Positions 20,811 through 30,334 are shown, counted from the first letter of the stretch. The stretch: 64,000 bases of DNA from Betaproteobacteria bacterium (GCA_947458265.1 CANGYF010000010.1:1-64000), one strand, 5' to 3'. Made by a program: numbers and translations. The notes: generated by a model not told the origin, from the sequence alone.

Positions 20811-21587
20811 ATGCTTCGCCTGACCACCGCCAACGTCAACGGTATCCGTTCCGCCGCCTCGAAAGGCTTCTTCGACTGGATGCCGCGCAGCCGCTCCGAC
20901 ATCGTCTGCCTGCAGGAAGTGAAGGCACAGGTCTGCGACCTGGACGCCCGGCTGACGGCGCCCAAGGGATGGTTCGCCGCCTTCCATTGTGCCGAGAAGC
21001 GCGGCTACAGTGGGGTGGCCGTCTATTCGCGTCGGCCACCCGACCGCGTGGTCGAAGGCCTCGGCATCCCCGGGATCGACTGCGAGGGCCGCTTCCTGCG
21101 CTGCGACTTCGGCGCGCTGTCCATCGTGTCGATCTACCTGCCGTCGGGGTCTGCCGGCCCGCACCGGCAGGCCGCGAAGTTCTCGTTCCTCGCCCAGTTC
21201 ATGCCGGAACTGCTGAAACTGCGGGCCGAGCAGCGGCAGTTCATCCTGTGCGGTGACTGGAACATCGCCCACCAGCCGATCGACCTGAAGAACTGGCGCA
21301 GCAACCAGAAGAATTCCGGGTTCCTGCCGGAAGAGCGCGCCTGGCTGACCGAGGTCTTCGACCAGCAGGGCTGGGTCGACGTGTTCCGTCGGGTCGACGA
21401 CCGCCCGGAGCAATACACCTGGTGGTCGAACCGCGGCGAGTCCTGGGCGAAGAACGTCGGCTGGCGCATCGACTACCAGATCGCCACGCCGGAGGTCGCG
21501 CAGCATGCGGTGCGCGCGTCGATCTACAAGGCGAAGCGCTTCTCCGACCATGCGCCGCTGACCATCGACTACGACATCGAATGGTGA
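20811..21587 (+). CDS. xthA: Exonuclease III / AP endonuclease
   Basis: A 258-residue DNA repair nuclease of the ExoIII family. It shows the N-terminal TTANVNGIRSAASKGFFDW, the metal ligand Glu in CLQEVKAQ, the catalytic GDWNIAH motif, and the C-terminal NVGWRIDYQIATP and SDHAPLTIDYD motifs. The start at 20811 gives the usual MLRLTTANVNG N-terminus; the open frame extends further upstream without homology-like sequence. The next gene starts 4 nt after its stop. Confidence 0.96.
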   Translation: MLRLTTANVNGIRSAASKGFFDWMPRSRSDIVCLQEVKAQVCDLDARLTAPKGWFAAFHCAEKRGYSGVAVYSRRPPDRVVEGLGIPGIDCEGRFLRCDFGALSIVSIYLPSGSAGPHRQAAKFSFLAQFMPELLKLRAEQRQFILCGDWNIAHQPIDLKNWRSNQKNSGFLPEERAWLTEVFDQQGWVDVFRRVDDRPEQYTWWSNRGESWAKNVGWRIDYQIATPEVAQHAVRASIYKAKRFSDHAPLTIDYDIEW

Positions 21588-21591
21588 GCGG

Positions 21592-23028
21592 GTGAGCCCG
21601 ACAGGCAACGCAGCCGCAGCGCCGCAGGTGCGCGCCGGCTGGCGCGGCTGGGTCGATGCCGCGAAGGTATACGGCGAGCCGCCGGTGGCGCGGATGCTGC
21701 TGCTCGGCTTCTCGGCCGGGCTACCGCTGCTGCTGGTGTTCGGCACGCTGTCGTTCTGGCTGCGCGAGGCCGGCATCGACCGCACGACGATCGGCTTCCT
21801 CAGCTGGGTCGCGCTCGCCTATGCGTTCAAGTGGGCCTGGGCGCCGCTGGTCGACCGGCTGCCGATCCCGCTGCTGACGCGCCGCTTCGGACGGCGTCGC
21901 AGCTGGTTGCTGCTGGCGCAGGCGACCATCATCGGTGCGTTGTGCGGCATGGCGATGTCCGATCCGCAGCAGGCACTGCAGCCGCTGATCCTGTTTGCCC
22001 TGCTGCTGGCGTTCGCATCCGCGACCCAGGACATCGCGCTCGATGCATTCCGCATCGAATCGGCCGGCGTGGAGCGGCAGGCGGCGATGGCCGCCGCCTA
22101 CCAGACCGGCTACCGGCTGGCGATGATCTGGGCCGGCGCGGGCGTGCTGTGGGTGGCCGCGCGCTTCGATCCGAGCGAGGCGACCTACGAGCAGACACCG
22201 TGGATGATGGCCTACCTGGTGATGGCGGCGTCGATGCTGGTCGGTGTGGTGACCGTGCTGCTGTCGCCAGAGCCGGCCGCCCGGCCGTTGCCCGGTGCTG
22301 CCGAAGCCGAGCACGCGATGGCCGAGCGCCTGGCGCTGCGCCTGCCGCGCTGGCTGGCGCGTTTCGCCGCCTGGCTGCACGGCGCGGCGGTGAACCCTTT
22401 CGTCGACTTCGTCGTGCGCTACCGCTGGCATGCGCTGCTCATCCTGGCGCTGATCTCGGTCTACCGCATCTCGGACGTCGTGATGGGCGTGATGGCCAAT
22501 CCGTTCTACCGGGACATGGGCTTCACGAAGGACGAGGTGGCCGCCGTATCGAAGGTGTACGGGCTCATCATGACGCTCGCCGGTGTCGGCCTGGGTGGCG
22601 TGATGGCGATGAAGCTGGGCGTCACGCGCGTGCTGTTCCTGGGCGCGGTGCTGTCCGCGCTGACCAACCTGCTGTTCGCATGGCTGGCCGGGCGCGGGCA
22701 CGACCTGAACGCGCTGATCTGGATCGTCTCGGCCGACAACCTGTCGGCGGGCATCGCGTCCTCGGCCTTCATCGCCTACCTGTCCGGCCTCACCAATGTG
22801 TCGTACTCGGCGACCCAGTACGCCCTGTTCACCTCGGTGATGCTGCTGCTGCCAAAGTTCCTTGCCGGCTTCTCGGGCTGGGCCGTCGACCAGGTCGGGT
22901 ACGCCTGGTTCTTCACCGGTACGGCGCTGCTCGGGCTGCCGGTGCTGCTGCTGGTATGGCTGGCGGGTCGGGTCAGCCGGCCGCCAGAGCCCCCCGGCGC
23001 CGCTGCGGCACCGGCCGCCCTGATGTAG
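21592..23028 (+). CDS. ampG: AmpG-like muropeptide MFS permease
   Basis: A 478-residue major facilitator protein with 12 or more membrane helices, starting from GTG at 21592, 4 nt after xthA. AmpG-type motifs are visible: GFSAGLPLLLVFGTLSFWLREAGI near residue 38, AFKWAWAPLVDRLPIP, and the ATQDIALDAFRIE motif in helix 4. AmpG takes up anhydromuropeptides for peptidoglycan recycling. The overlap-like spacing with xthA suggests co-transcription. Confidence 0.9.
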   Translation: MSPTGNAAAAPQVRAGWRGWVDAAKVYGEPPVARMLLLGFSAGLPLLLVFGTLSFWLREAGIDRTTIGFLSWVALAYAFKWAWAPLVDRLPIPLLTRRFGRRRSWLLLAQATIIGALCGMAMSDPQQALQPLILFALLLAFASATQDIALDAFRIESAGVERQAAMAAAYQTGYRLAMIWAGAGVLWVAARFDPSEATYEQTPWMMAYLVMAASMLVGVVTVLLSPEPAARPLPGAAEAEHAMAERLALRLPRWLARFAAWLHGAAVNPFVDFVVRYRWHALLILALISVYRISDVVMGVMANPFYRDMGFTKDEVAAVSKVYGLIMTLAGVGLGGVMAMKLGVTRVLFLGAVLSALTNLLFAWLAGRGHDLNALIWIVSADNLSAGIASSAFIAYLSGLTNVSYSATQYALFTSVMLLLPKFLAGFSGWAVDQVGYAWFFTGTALLGLPVLLLVWLAGRVSRPPEPPGAAAAPAALM

Positions 23029-23092
23029 GCTGCGCACCGGAACCCACCCAACACAGTGGCCGGACCATCGGCCCGACGCAGGAGAAGGACAC

Positions 23093-24127
23093 ATGTCCCA
23101 CAGTCATGGACGGCGTGCATGCACGCCCATCGCCCCGGCACCTCAGGCAGGGCTCGCGTCCGCTGCAACCGTGCTTGCCCTGTGCGCGGGCTGCGGGTTG
23201 ACCAGCCACGCGGATGCGCAGGCCAGGACCGCGCAGGATTTCCCGACTCGTCCGATCCGCATCATCATCGGCTTCACGCCCGGCGGACAGCCCGACATCT
23301 TCTCGCGCCTGATCGCCAGCCGTCTCACCGACGTGCTCGGCCAGAACGTGCTGGTCGACAACCGGCCTGGCGCCGGCGGCACCATCGGCGCGAAGCTGGT
23401 GGCCGATGCCGTCCCGGACGGGCATACGCTGCTCGCGGTCTCGGGCGCACACGTGATCCAGCCGTCCGTGGCGCGGGTTACCTACGACACGGTGCGCGAT
23501 TTCGCCGGCATCACCCAGATGTTCACCAGTGCCTACCTGCTGGTGGTGCCCAATTCCCTGCCCGCGACTTCGGTACGCGAGGTGGTCGCGCTGGCGCAGG
23601 CGAAGCCGGGCCAGCTCAATTACAGTTCTGCGGGCACCGGCAGCGGCACGCACTTCGCCGCCGAGATGTTCAAGGAAGCGGCGAAGATCGACGTGGTACA
23701 CGTCCCCTACAAGGGCATCCCCGAGGCGCTCACCGACACCATCGCGGGACGAGTGCAGTTCTTCATGGCGCCGCTGTCGAGCGCGATGACCATGATCAAG
23801 GACGGCAAGTTGCGCCCGATCGCCGTGTCGACCGCGAAACGTGTCGGCACCCATCCCGAACTGCCCACCATCGCCGAGACCATCCCCGGCTTCGACTTCG
23901 ACTCCTGGGGCGGCATGCTGGCACCGGCGAAGACGCCGCGCCCGGTGATCGATCGTCTCAACACCGAGATCGTGCGTGCGCTGGCGCTGCCGGACATCGT
24001 CGCGCGCATGCGTGCGCTGGGTGCCGAGCCGGTGGCCGGGACGCCGCAGGCGTTCGACCGCTTCATCCGGGAGCAGCTTGCCGTGATCGCCGCGGTGGCG
24101 AAGCGCGCGGGGATCAACCCGCCCTGA
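23093..24127 (+). CDS. Bug/TctC-family solute-binding protein
   Basis: A 344-residue binding protein with ribosome site AGGAGAAGG 5 nt before the ATG. After a long signal region (the export site is near SHADAQA) come FPTRPIRIIIGFTPGGQPDI, VLVDNRPGAGGTIGAKLV and VVHVPYKGIPEALTDTIAGR. The Gln in GGQPDI replaces the more usual Ser or Val-Thr, which may change ligand contacts. It lies convergent with another Bug gene, 61 bp apart, across a perfect hairpin. Confidence 0.93.
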   Translation: MSHSHGRRACTPIAPAPQAGLASAATVLALCAGCGLTSHADAQARTAQDFPTRPIRIIIGFTPGGQPDIFSRLIASRLTDVLGQNVLVDNRPGAGGTIGAKLVADAVPDGHTLLAVSGAHVIQPSVARVTYDTVRDFAGITQMFTSAYLLVVPNSLPATSVREVVALAQAKPGQLNYSSAGTGSGTHFAAEMFKEAAKIDVVHVPYKGIPEALTDTIAGRVQFFMAPLSSAMTMIKDGKLRPIAVSTAKRVGTHPELPTIAETIPGFDFDSWGGMLAPAKTPRPVIDRLNTEIVRALALPDIVARMRALGAEPVAGTPQAFDRFIREQLAVIAAVAKRAGINPP

Positions 24128-24151
24128 GCGCGGCCCTGAGCGCCGTCCTGG

Positions 24152-24172
24152 GCACGATGGGCACCATCGTGC
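24152..24172. terminator. Perfect 9-bp hairpin between convergent Bug genes
   Basis: GCACGATGG-GCA-CCATCGTGC, a perfect stem of nine pairs with a three-base loop, sits between the ends of two convergent genes (24127 and 24189). There is no T tract on either strand. The placement suggests a bidirectional transcription block, but an intrinsic terminator would normally carry a U tract, so the function is tentative. Confidence 0.5.
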
Positions 24173-24188
24173 AGGGCGGTGCCGGGAC

Positions 24189-25193
24189 TCACTCGATCAC
24201 GATCTTCTGCTCGCGGATCACCCGGCCCCAGCGTTCGATCTGGGTGCGGATCCACTTGTCGGCCTGGGCCGGCGTGCTGCCTACCGCTTCCAGGCCCTGC
24301 TCGCCGAGCCGCTCGCGCATCTCGGGCTGGGCAAGGATCTTCACCGTCTCCGCGTGCACGCGGGTGATGATGTCCGATGGCGTGCGGGCCGGCGCGAGCA
24401 GCGCGACCCATGCCTCCGCATCGAAGCCGGGCAGCGTCTCGTTCATCGTCGGCACCCCTGGCAGTGCCGGGCTGCGCTTCTCGGAGGTCACCGCGATCGC
24501 GCGCAGCTTGCCCGCCTTCCAGTGGCCGGAGATGCTGGGCACGGTCGCGAACATCGCATCGACCTGGCCGCCGATCAGGTCGGCCAGCGCGCCCGAGGCA
24601 CCCTTGTACGGGACCTGGGTGACTTCGATCTTCGCGGTGAGCTCGAGCAGTTCCACCAGCAGGCGCGCCGGCGAGCCCGGCCCGACGATCGCATTGTTCA
24701 GCGCACCCGGCTTCGCACGCGCCAGCGCCAGCAGGTCCTTGACGCTTTTCGCCGGCACCGCCGGATGCACCACCAGCACCAGAGGCCCGCGCACCAGCAG
24801 CGAGATCGGCGCGAGGTCGTTCACGGTGTCGTAGGGGATGCTCTTGAACAGATGAGGATTGGTGGCATGGCTGTCGAACACGGCCAGCAGCGTGTAGCCA
24901 TCGGGCGCGGCCTTCACCGCGGCAGCAGTGCCGATGGTGCCGCCAGCGCCGGCGCGGTTCTCGACGATCAGCGGCTGGCCCAGGGCCTCGCCCAGTCGCG
25001 TGCCGACCAGCCGTGCGGTGATGTCGGCGAGGCCCGCTGGCGCATTGGGCACGATCAGGCGGATCGGCCGCGATGGCCAGGCGGTGCCCGCAGGTTGTGC
25101 CGACGCCACCGGCACCGCCAGGACGGATGCGGCCAGTACGGATACAGTGGCTCCTGCCGCCACCAGGCCCCTGTTCGAGAACGTCTTCGACAC
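24189..25193 (-). CDS. Bug/TctC-family solute-binding protein
   Basis: A 334-residue protein starting at GTG (25193); GGAGGAG lies 8 nt upstream, which decides this start over the longer ORF beginning at 25385. It has a signal peptide (AAGATVSVLAASVLAVPVASAQP) and the family motifs WPSRPIRLIVPNAPAGLADI, IVENRAGAGGTIGTAAA, VTQVPYKGASGALADLIGGQ. It opens toward the aldolase-FAH-VOC cluster on the other strand, so the two may share a control region and substrate. Confidence 0.93.
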   Translation of the reverse strand: MSKTFSNRGLVAAGATVSVLAASVLAVPVASAQPAGTAWPSRPIRLIVPNAPAGLADITARLVGTRLGEALGQPLIVENRAGAGGTIGTAAAVKAAPDGYTLLAVFDSHATNPHLFKSIPYDTVNDLAPISLLVRGPLVLVVHPAVPAKSVKDLLALARAKPGALNNAIVGPGSPARLLVELLELTAKIEVTQVPYKGASGALADLIGGQVDAMFATVPSISGHWKAGKLRAIAVTSEKRSPALPGVPTMNETLPGFDAEAWVALLAPARTPSDIITRVHAETVKILAQPEMRERLGEQGLEAVGSTPAQADKWIRTQIERWGRVIREQKIVIE

Positions 25194-25367
25194 CGTGATG
25201 CTCCTCCAGTAGTCCGGGCTCTTTTGACGCCAGCCTCGGGTGGGGGTAAGTTTGACGCATCCTGAGCGCAGGTGCCAACGGCCTGCAGGTGCGCCTGCCC
25301 ACGAAGGTCGTACGTACCCCGCTCGGGCCTGCGCAGTTCCCGCCCACCGGTTCGACGCCCGGTGGCC

Positions 25368-26177
25368 ATGTCCTTGACGATGCAAGACCCGATGCCCGAC
25401 ACCAGCGATACCCCAGCATCACCCGGCAGCAGCCTGCAGGGCGCCGTCAGCCCTGCCGAGTGGACCCTTCGTTGCGAACTCGCGGCTGCGCACTGGCTGG
25501 TCGCGCATTTCACGTTCGTCGACATGACCTACAACCATATCTCTGCGCGCTGTCCGGACAACCCGGATCATTTCCTGGTCAAGGCCGACAACGTATTCAT
25601 GGAGCAGGTCACTGCCTCGAACCTGGTCAAGTACGACCTGTCGGGCAAGCAGGTGATGGCCTCTGCATGGAAGGCAAGTCCGGCGGCCTACAACGTTCAC
25701 GCGTCGGTGCTGTCTGCCCGACCGGAGATCATGTCCGCGGTGCATACGCATTCACCGGCGAACCTCGCGGTGTCGGCGCAGGCCGACGGGCTGCTGCCGC
25801 TGACGCAGCAGGCGATGCGCTTCTACGAACGCATCGCCTATTATCCGAACGAGGTCGACGACACCACGCGCGAGGGCACCGACTTCATGGCGAAGGCGCT
25901 CGGCGACAAGTGGGTGATGATCCTCGAGAACCATGGTGCGCTGGTCTGTGGCACGACCATCGCCGAGGCTTACATCTATCATCACTTCTTCGAACTGGCC
26001 TGCCGCGCGCAGATCGGCGCGCTCGCCGGCGGCGTGAAGCTGAAGGTGCCGTCGCACGAGACCTGCGTCGAGCGGGCGCGCAAGTTCGGACGCATCGGCG
26101 CCTACGATTCGAAGAGCCGCGACTGGGTGGCCAGCATGGCACTGGTCGAGAAGCACCACCCCGACTACCGGAGCTGA
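25368..26177 (+). CDS. Class II aldolase/adducin-family protein
   Basis: A 269-residue protein of the class II aldolase fold. The zinc-binding His pair is in SAVHTHSPANLAVSAQ and a third ligand in LENHGALVCGTTIAEAY; the fold start MTYNHISAR is also clear. Members cleave or decarboxylate sugar phosphates or small hydroxy acids. Starts at 25380 and 25392 are also possible. It is the first gene of a cluster with the FAH and VOC genes, which suggests small-molecule catabolism; the substrate is not visible. Confidence 0.85.
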   Translation: MSLTMQDPMPDTSDTPASPGSSLQGAVSPAEWTLRCELAAAHWLVAHFTFVDMTYNHISARCPDNPDHFLVKADNVFMEQVTASNLVKYDLSGKQVMASAWKASPAAYNVHASVLSARPEIMSAVHTHSPANLAVSAQADGLLPLTQQAMRFYERIAYYPNEVDDTTREGTDFMAKALGDKWVMILENHGALVCGTTIAEAYIYHHFFELACRAQIGALAGGVKLKVPSHETCVERARKFGRIGAYDSKSRDWVASMALVEKHHPDYRS

Positions 26178-26259
26178 CCGCCCACCCGGCAGGTCGGTTC
26201 GCATCCACGACGATGCGGGCGCCGGGACGAGCCCGGTACTGCCCGCGACAGGAGGAATC

Positions 26260-27174
26260 TTGGCGCAGTTCAAGTTGCTGAATCAGCGCGGTGCCGACGG
26301 CACGCCGCGCGCGGCCATCCTTGCCGATGATGACCGTGTGATCGACCTGCTCGATGCGCTGCCGGGTACGTCCTGGGCCGCGTCGACGCTCTCGGTGCTC
26401 GGCGCCTGGGACATTGCCGAGCCCGCGCTGGCGGCGCTCGCCGGCGCATCCGGCGTCGCCTCGCGCCCGCTGTCCTCGGTTGAACTGATGGCCCCGCTGC
26501 TGTACCCGCCGGCGATCTACTGCACCGGCGCGAACTACCAGGCCCATGCCGGCGAGATGTCCGCCGAAGGCGCTGGCGTCGACAAGGCGAACACCCAGCC
26601 CTACCTGTTCCTGAAGTCGGGCCCGCACTGCGTGGTCGGGCCGAAGGACGAGATCCGCCTGCCGGCGATCTCGAAGAAAGTCGACTGGGAAGGCGAGTTT
26701 GCGGTGGTGATCGGCCGGCGCGCGCGCAACGTCGCGCTCGCCGATGCGATGAAGTACGTAGCCGGCTACACCGTGATGAACGACGTCTCGCTGCGCGACC
26801 TGTCGCGCCGTCCCGACTGGCCGCGCTGGAACATCGACTGGTTCGGCCACAAGAACTTCGAGACCGGCGCGCCGATGGGGCCGTGGATCGTGCCTGCATC
26901 CCAGGTGCCCGATCCGTATGCCTGTCGGCTGGAGACCTGGGTCAACCAGGAGCGGATGCAGGACACGCTCGTCGCCGACCTGATCTTCAACGTCGCCGAA
27001 CTGATCGAATATCTCAGCCGGCGCATGACGCTGCTGCCTGGTGACGTCATCGCGACCGGCACGCCTTCGGGCGTGGGGCGTCCGCGCGGCATCTTCCTGA
27101 AGCCGGGCGATCGCGTGCGGGTGACGATCTCCGGCATCGGCACGATCGACAATCCTGTCGTCCAGGGCGAATAG
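26260..27174 (+). CDS. Fumarylacetoacetate hydrolase family protein
   Basis: A 304-residue protein of the FAH superfamily, starting at TTG (26260) with GGAGGA 4 nt upstream. It shows the metal-binding glutamates in DWEGEFAVVIGRRARNV, then YTVMNDVSLRDLSRR, and the C-terminal DVIATGTPSGVGRPRG. Members hydrolyse or isomerise ring-cleavage products. It lies 82 nt after the aldolase and 12 nt before the VOC gene, all on the plus strand, as expected for one catabolic unit. Confidence 0.9.
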   Translation: MAQFKLLNQRGADGTPRAAILADDDRVIDLLDALPGTSWAASTLSVLGAWDIAEPALAALAGASGVASRPLSSVELMAPLLYPPAIYCTGANYQAHAGEMSAEGAGVDKANTQPYLFLKSGPHCVVGPKDEIRLPAISKKVDWEGEFAVVIGRRARNVALADAMKYVAGYTVMNDVSLRDLSRRPDWPRWNIDWFGHKNFETGAPMGPWIVPASQVPDPYACRLETWVNQERMQDTLVADLIFNVAELIEYLSRRMTLLPGDVIATGTPSGVGRPRGIFLKPGDRVRVTISGIGTIDNPVVQGE

Positions 27175-27186
27175 GCAGCAGCGCCG

Positions 27187-28434
27187 ATGGCCGAAGAGGG
27201 TATCCCGGGTACGCAGGCGGATCGCCGCTACGATGTCGGCGGCGTGCTTCTCGACCGGCCGTTCCGCATCCGCCGGCTCGGCCACTTCGGCTACAACGTC
27301 GACGATGTCTCTGCCTGCCTCGAGTTCTACTGCGAGGGGCTGGGCCTGCGCATCTCCGATCCGCAGGACCTTGCGGCGAACCATCCGAAGCGCGATGAAC
27401 TGAAGGCGCTCGGCGACACGAACCTGTACTTCATCCGGCATGGCACCGACCATCATTCGTTCGTGCTGTTCAACCGGCGCGTGTTCAATGCGCTGGGCCG
27501 CGCCGACGTGCTGCCCGCGAAGGTCGACCTGAACCAGCTGACCTGGCAGGTGGGCAGCCTCGCCGAGGTGTCGCACGCGATCGACTACTTCGGTGCCCAT
27601 GGCATTGCGATCAACCGCGTCGGTCGCGACATGCCGGGCTCGAACTGGCATGTGTATCCGATGGACCCCGAGGGGCATCGCAACGAGCTCTACTACGGCA
27701 TAGAGCAGATCGGCTGGGCCGGCACGGCGAAACCGCGCGCGATGCACGAACGCGGCTTCCGTCAGCGACCGGGCCTGCCCCAGGTCGGTGAACTCGCCGA
27801 GGTCGAGCGCATGCTCGCCCAGGGCATCGACCCCTCCTCCGGGCACCGGCATCCCGAGTCGCTGCCCGCCGTCCACGAGGTCGACGGCGTGCTGCTGTCG
27901 CGGCCGTTCAAGGTCGTGCGCCATGGTCCACTGCGCCTGTTCTGCGACGACCTCGACGCGATGGTGGCGTTCTATGTGGAGCGCCTGGGCTTCATCGTGA
28001 CCGAGTGCGTCGAATGGAACGGCCACCGCTGCGTGTTCCTGCGCTGCAATACCGAGCATCACTCGCTGGCGCTCTATCCGTCGGCACTGCGCGCAGACCT
28101 CGGCTGGCCCGGTCCATCCACCGTGATGAGCTTCGGATTCCAGGTGGCGACCTACCGGCAGCTGCGGGCGGCGATCGCCTGGTTGGAAGGCCGCGGCTGC
28201 CGCTTCGTGGACCTTCCGACAGCGCTGAGCCCCGGCATCGACTGGTTCGCCACCGCCCTGGACCCGGCAGGCCACGGTGTGCAGCTCTACTTCTCGATGG
28301 AACAGGTCGGGCGCGACGGGCGTGCATCGCCGCCCGCGCCGCGTACCCTCCCGCCGCCAGGCGAGTGGCCGGAGGCGATCGAGGCTACGCCCGATGTCTA
28401 CATGGGCGAAGTGTTTCCCGGGCCCTGGGGCTGA
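27187..28434 (+). CDS. Double-VOC protein, extradiol-dioxygenase-like
   Basis: A 415-residue protein made of two vicinal-oxygen-chelate domains (about 28-180 and 235-390), each with paired beta-alpha-beta modules (GHFGYNVDDVSACLEFYCEGLGL; LRLFCDDLDAMVAFYVERLGF). Domain 1 keeps a candidate metal His33 and Glu167 (RNELYYG), but Gln117 stands where a second ligand His is expected. Domain 2 lacks the His and Glu (GVQLYF). It therefore resembles an extradiol dioxygenase or a related lyase/isomerase with a changed metal site. It is last in the cluster with the FAH gene. Confidence 0.8.
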   Translation: MAEEGIPGTQADRRYDVGGVLLDRPFRIRRLGHFGYNVDDVSACLEFYCEGLGLRISDPQDLAANHPKRDELKALGDTNLYFIRHGTDHHSFVLFNRRVFNALGRADVLPAKVDLNQLTWQVGSLAEVSHAIDYFGAHGIAINRVGRDMPGSNWHVYPMDPEGHRNELYYGIEQIGWAGTAKPRAMHERGFRQRPGLPQVGELAEVERMLAQGIDPSSGHRHPESLPAVHEVDGVLLSRPFKVVRHGPLRLFCDDLDAMVAFYVERLGFIVTECVEWNGHRCVFLRCNTEHHSLALYPSALRADLGWPGPSTVMSFGFQVATYRQLRAAIAWLEGRGCRFVDLPTALSPGIDWFATALDPAGHGVQLYFSMEQVGRDGRASPPAPRTLPPPGEWPEAIEATPDVYMGEVFPGPWG

Positions 28435-28443
28435 ACTGCACGC

Positions 28444-28524
28444 CGCTGCCGATCTACACGTCGCTGCCGATCTACACGTCGCTGCCGAGTTGCACGCCGC
28501 TGCCGAGTTACACGCCGCTGCCGA
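28444..28524. repeat. 18-bp tandem repeat, four copies, at the metW 3' end
   Basis: Units of 18 bp start at 28444, 28462, 28480 and 28498, with a partial copy at 28516; each begins CGCTGCCGA and ends CACGT or CACGC. Units 1 and 2 are identical; units 3 and 4 differ by one base. The metW stop codon (28508-28510, read as TTA on plus) lies inside unit 4, so the array duplicates the last codons of metW outward. The VOC gene ends at 28434, just before it. Confidence 0.9.
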
Positions 28525-29098
28525 AGCGATAGACGACCAGCGAACTGCGCAGGTTGGGCAACGTCCTGACCTCGTTGCCCTCATGCAGTGCAATGCGCTC
28601 CAGGATGCGGATGCGGTGTTGCATGCAGAAGGCCTCGAAGTCGGTCAGCGTGCACAGGTGGATGTTTGGCGTGTCGTACCAGTGGTGAGGGAATTCGTCG
28701 TTCACCGGCATGCGTCCGCGCGCCAGCTGGATGCGGTTGCGCCAGAAGCCGAAGTTCGGGAACGACACGATGCCCTCGCGGCCGACGCGCAGCATCTCGG
28801 ACAGGATGCGTTCGCTGTTCTTCATCGACTGCAGCGTGAGCGACAGGATCACGTAGTCGAACGACCCGGGGTCGAACCCGGACAGGCCGGACTCGAGGTC
28901 CATCTGCAGCACGTTGATGCCGTTCTTCACGCAGGCCGGGATCTTCTCGTCGTCGATCTCGATGCCGTAGCCGCGCACGTCCAGTGATTCGCGCAGGTGG
29001 CGCAGCAGCGAACCATCGCCGCAACCGAGGTCCAGCACCTTGGCGCCGGGCCGGATGCGCCCGGCGATCACCGCGAAGTCGGCGCGCGGGCCCTTCAT
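28508..29098 (-). CDS. metW: Methionine biosynthesis protein MetW
   Basis: A 196-residue class I methyltransferase-fold protein with the SAM loop [15 protein letters not shown] near residue 22, and the MetW-specific region [20 protein letters not shown] followed by [16 protein letters not shown]. MetW works with MetX in methionine synthesis in many proteobacteria. It overlaps metX by four bases (ATGA). Its last codons lie in an 18-bp tandem repeat, so the exact C-terminus may vary between strains. Confidence 0.96.
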   Translation of the reverse strand: MKGPRADFAVIAGRIRPGAKVLDLGCGDGSLLRHLRESLDVRGYGIEIDDEKIPACVKNGINVLQMDLESGLSGFDPGSFDYVILSLTLQSMKNSERILSEMLRVGREGIVSFPNFGFWRNRIQLARGRMPVNDEFPHHWYDTPNIHLCTLTDFEAFCMQHRIRILERIALHEGNEVRTLPNLRSSLVVYRFGSGV

Positions 29099-30252
29099 CG
29101 CGCGCCCCCGGCGATCTCGGCATGGATGCGATCGACATAGGCGCGCACCAGTGCGTGGTAGCGCGGATCGTCCAGCAGGAATGCGTCATGGCCGTGCGGT
29201 GCGTCGATCTCGCCGTAGGTGACGTCGAGCTGGTTGCGCAGCAGGGCCTGCACGATCTCGCGCGAGCGCTCGGGCGCGAAGCGCCAGTCGGTGGTGAACG
29301 ACACCACGAGGAAGCCTGCCCGCGCAGCGGCCAGCGCTTTCGACAGGTCGCCGCCGAACTCGAACGCAGGGTCGAAGTAATCGAGCGCCTTGGTGATCCG
29401 CAGGTAGGTGTTCGCGTCGAAGTACTCGGCGAACTTGCCGCCCTGGTAGCGCAGGTAGGACTCGATCTGGAACTCTGGCTCGAAGCCGTAGCCGATGCTG
29501 CCGTTGCGCAACTGCCGGCCGAACTTGCTGGCCATCGCGTCGTCGGACAGGTAGGTGATGTGGCCGACCATGCGTGCCACGCGCAGGCCGCGCACCGGCG
29601 TCGTGCCGTGCGCATAGTAGTCGCCGCCATGGAAGTCGGGGTCGGTGAGGATCGCCTGGCGCGCGACCTCGTTGAACGCGATGTTCTGCGCGGACAGGTT
29701 CGGTGCGCAGGCGATCACCAGTGCATGGCGCAGGCGGTCGGGGAACTGGCGGGTCCACGACAGCGACTGCATCGCGCCGAGGCTGCCACCCAGCACCGCC
29801 GCGAAGCGCTCGATGCCGAGATGATCGGCGAGCCTTGCCTGCGCGGCGACCCAGTCCTCGACCGTCACCAGCGGGAAGCTGGCACCGTACGGACGCCCGG
29901 TGGAAGGGTCGATGCTCATCGGGCCGGTGGAGCCGAAGCAGCCGCCGAGGTTGTTCACGCCGATCACGAAGAAGCGGTCGGTGTCCACCGGCTTGCCCGG
30001 GCCGATGATGTTGTCCCACCAGCCGACGTTCTCCGGATCGTCGGCGTAGAAGCCGGCCACGTGGTGCGATGCGTTCAGCGCATGGCAGACGAGGATCGCG
30101 TTGGAGCGGTCGGCGTTGAGCTGCCCGTAGGTCTCGTAGACCAGCTCATAGGACGCGATCGAGCGGCCGCAGCGCAGCGCCAGGGGCTCGCTGAAGCTGG
30201 CGCGCTGCGGCGTCACTGCGCCGACCGATCGGGCCGGGGTGGATGTATCCAT
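29095..30252 (-). CDS. metX: Homoserine O-acyltransferase
   Basis: A 385-residue alpha/beta-hydrolase-fold enzyme that acylates homoserine, the first committed step to methionine. The nucleophile Ser sits in [12 protein letters not shown] and the His in [11 protein letters not shown]. Betaproteobacterial MetX proteins can use acetyl- or succinyl-CoA, which I cannot decide here. I chose the ATG at 30252 ([11 protein letters not shown]) by usual family length. An in-frame ATG at 30348, right at the edge of the SAM-II aptamer, would add 32 residues with the terminator inside the coding sequence. Operon with metW. Confidence 0.95.
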   Translation of the reverse strand: MDTSTPARSVGAVTPQRASFSEPLALRCGRSIASYELVYETYGQLNADRSNAILVCHALNASHHVAGFYADDPENVGWWDNIIGPGKPVDTDRFFVIGVNNLGGCFGSTGPMSIDPSTGRPYGASFPLVTVEDWVAAQARLADHLGIERFAAVLGGSLGAMQSLSWTRQFPDRLRHALVIACAPNLSAQNIAFNEVARQAILTDPDFHGGDYYAHGTTPVRGLRVARMVGHITYLSDDAMASKFGRQLRNGSIGYGFEPEFQIESYLRYQGGKFAEYFDANTYLRITKALDYFDPAFEFGGDLSKALAAARAGFLVVSFTTDWRFAPERSREIVQALLRNQLDVTYGEIDAPHGHDAFLLDDPRYHALVRAYVDRIHAEIAGGAR

Positions 30253-30300
30253 GCGGCTGAAGGCAGTTGTAGGAGGGGCCGGCGGATGCCGGCCGGGAAC

Positions 30301-30334
30301 GAAAAAGCCCCGGTGTGCTTGCGCAGGCCGGGGC
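30301..30334 (-). terminator. Intrinsic terminator in the metX leader
   Basis: Read on the minus strand: stem CCGGGG region (30334-30328) pairing with 30313-30307, a 14-nt loop, then five T (30306-30302). It follows the SAM-II aptamer by about 15 nt and precedes the metX start at 30252. This is the expected place for a riboswitch expression platform that stops transcription when SAM is bound. Confidence 0.8.

Noticed and set aside
28444-28524. CRISPR-like spacing of 18-bp units
   Set aside because: The copies are contiguous, with no spacers; it is a tandem repeat. The same holds for 1660-1759.
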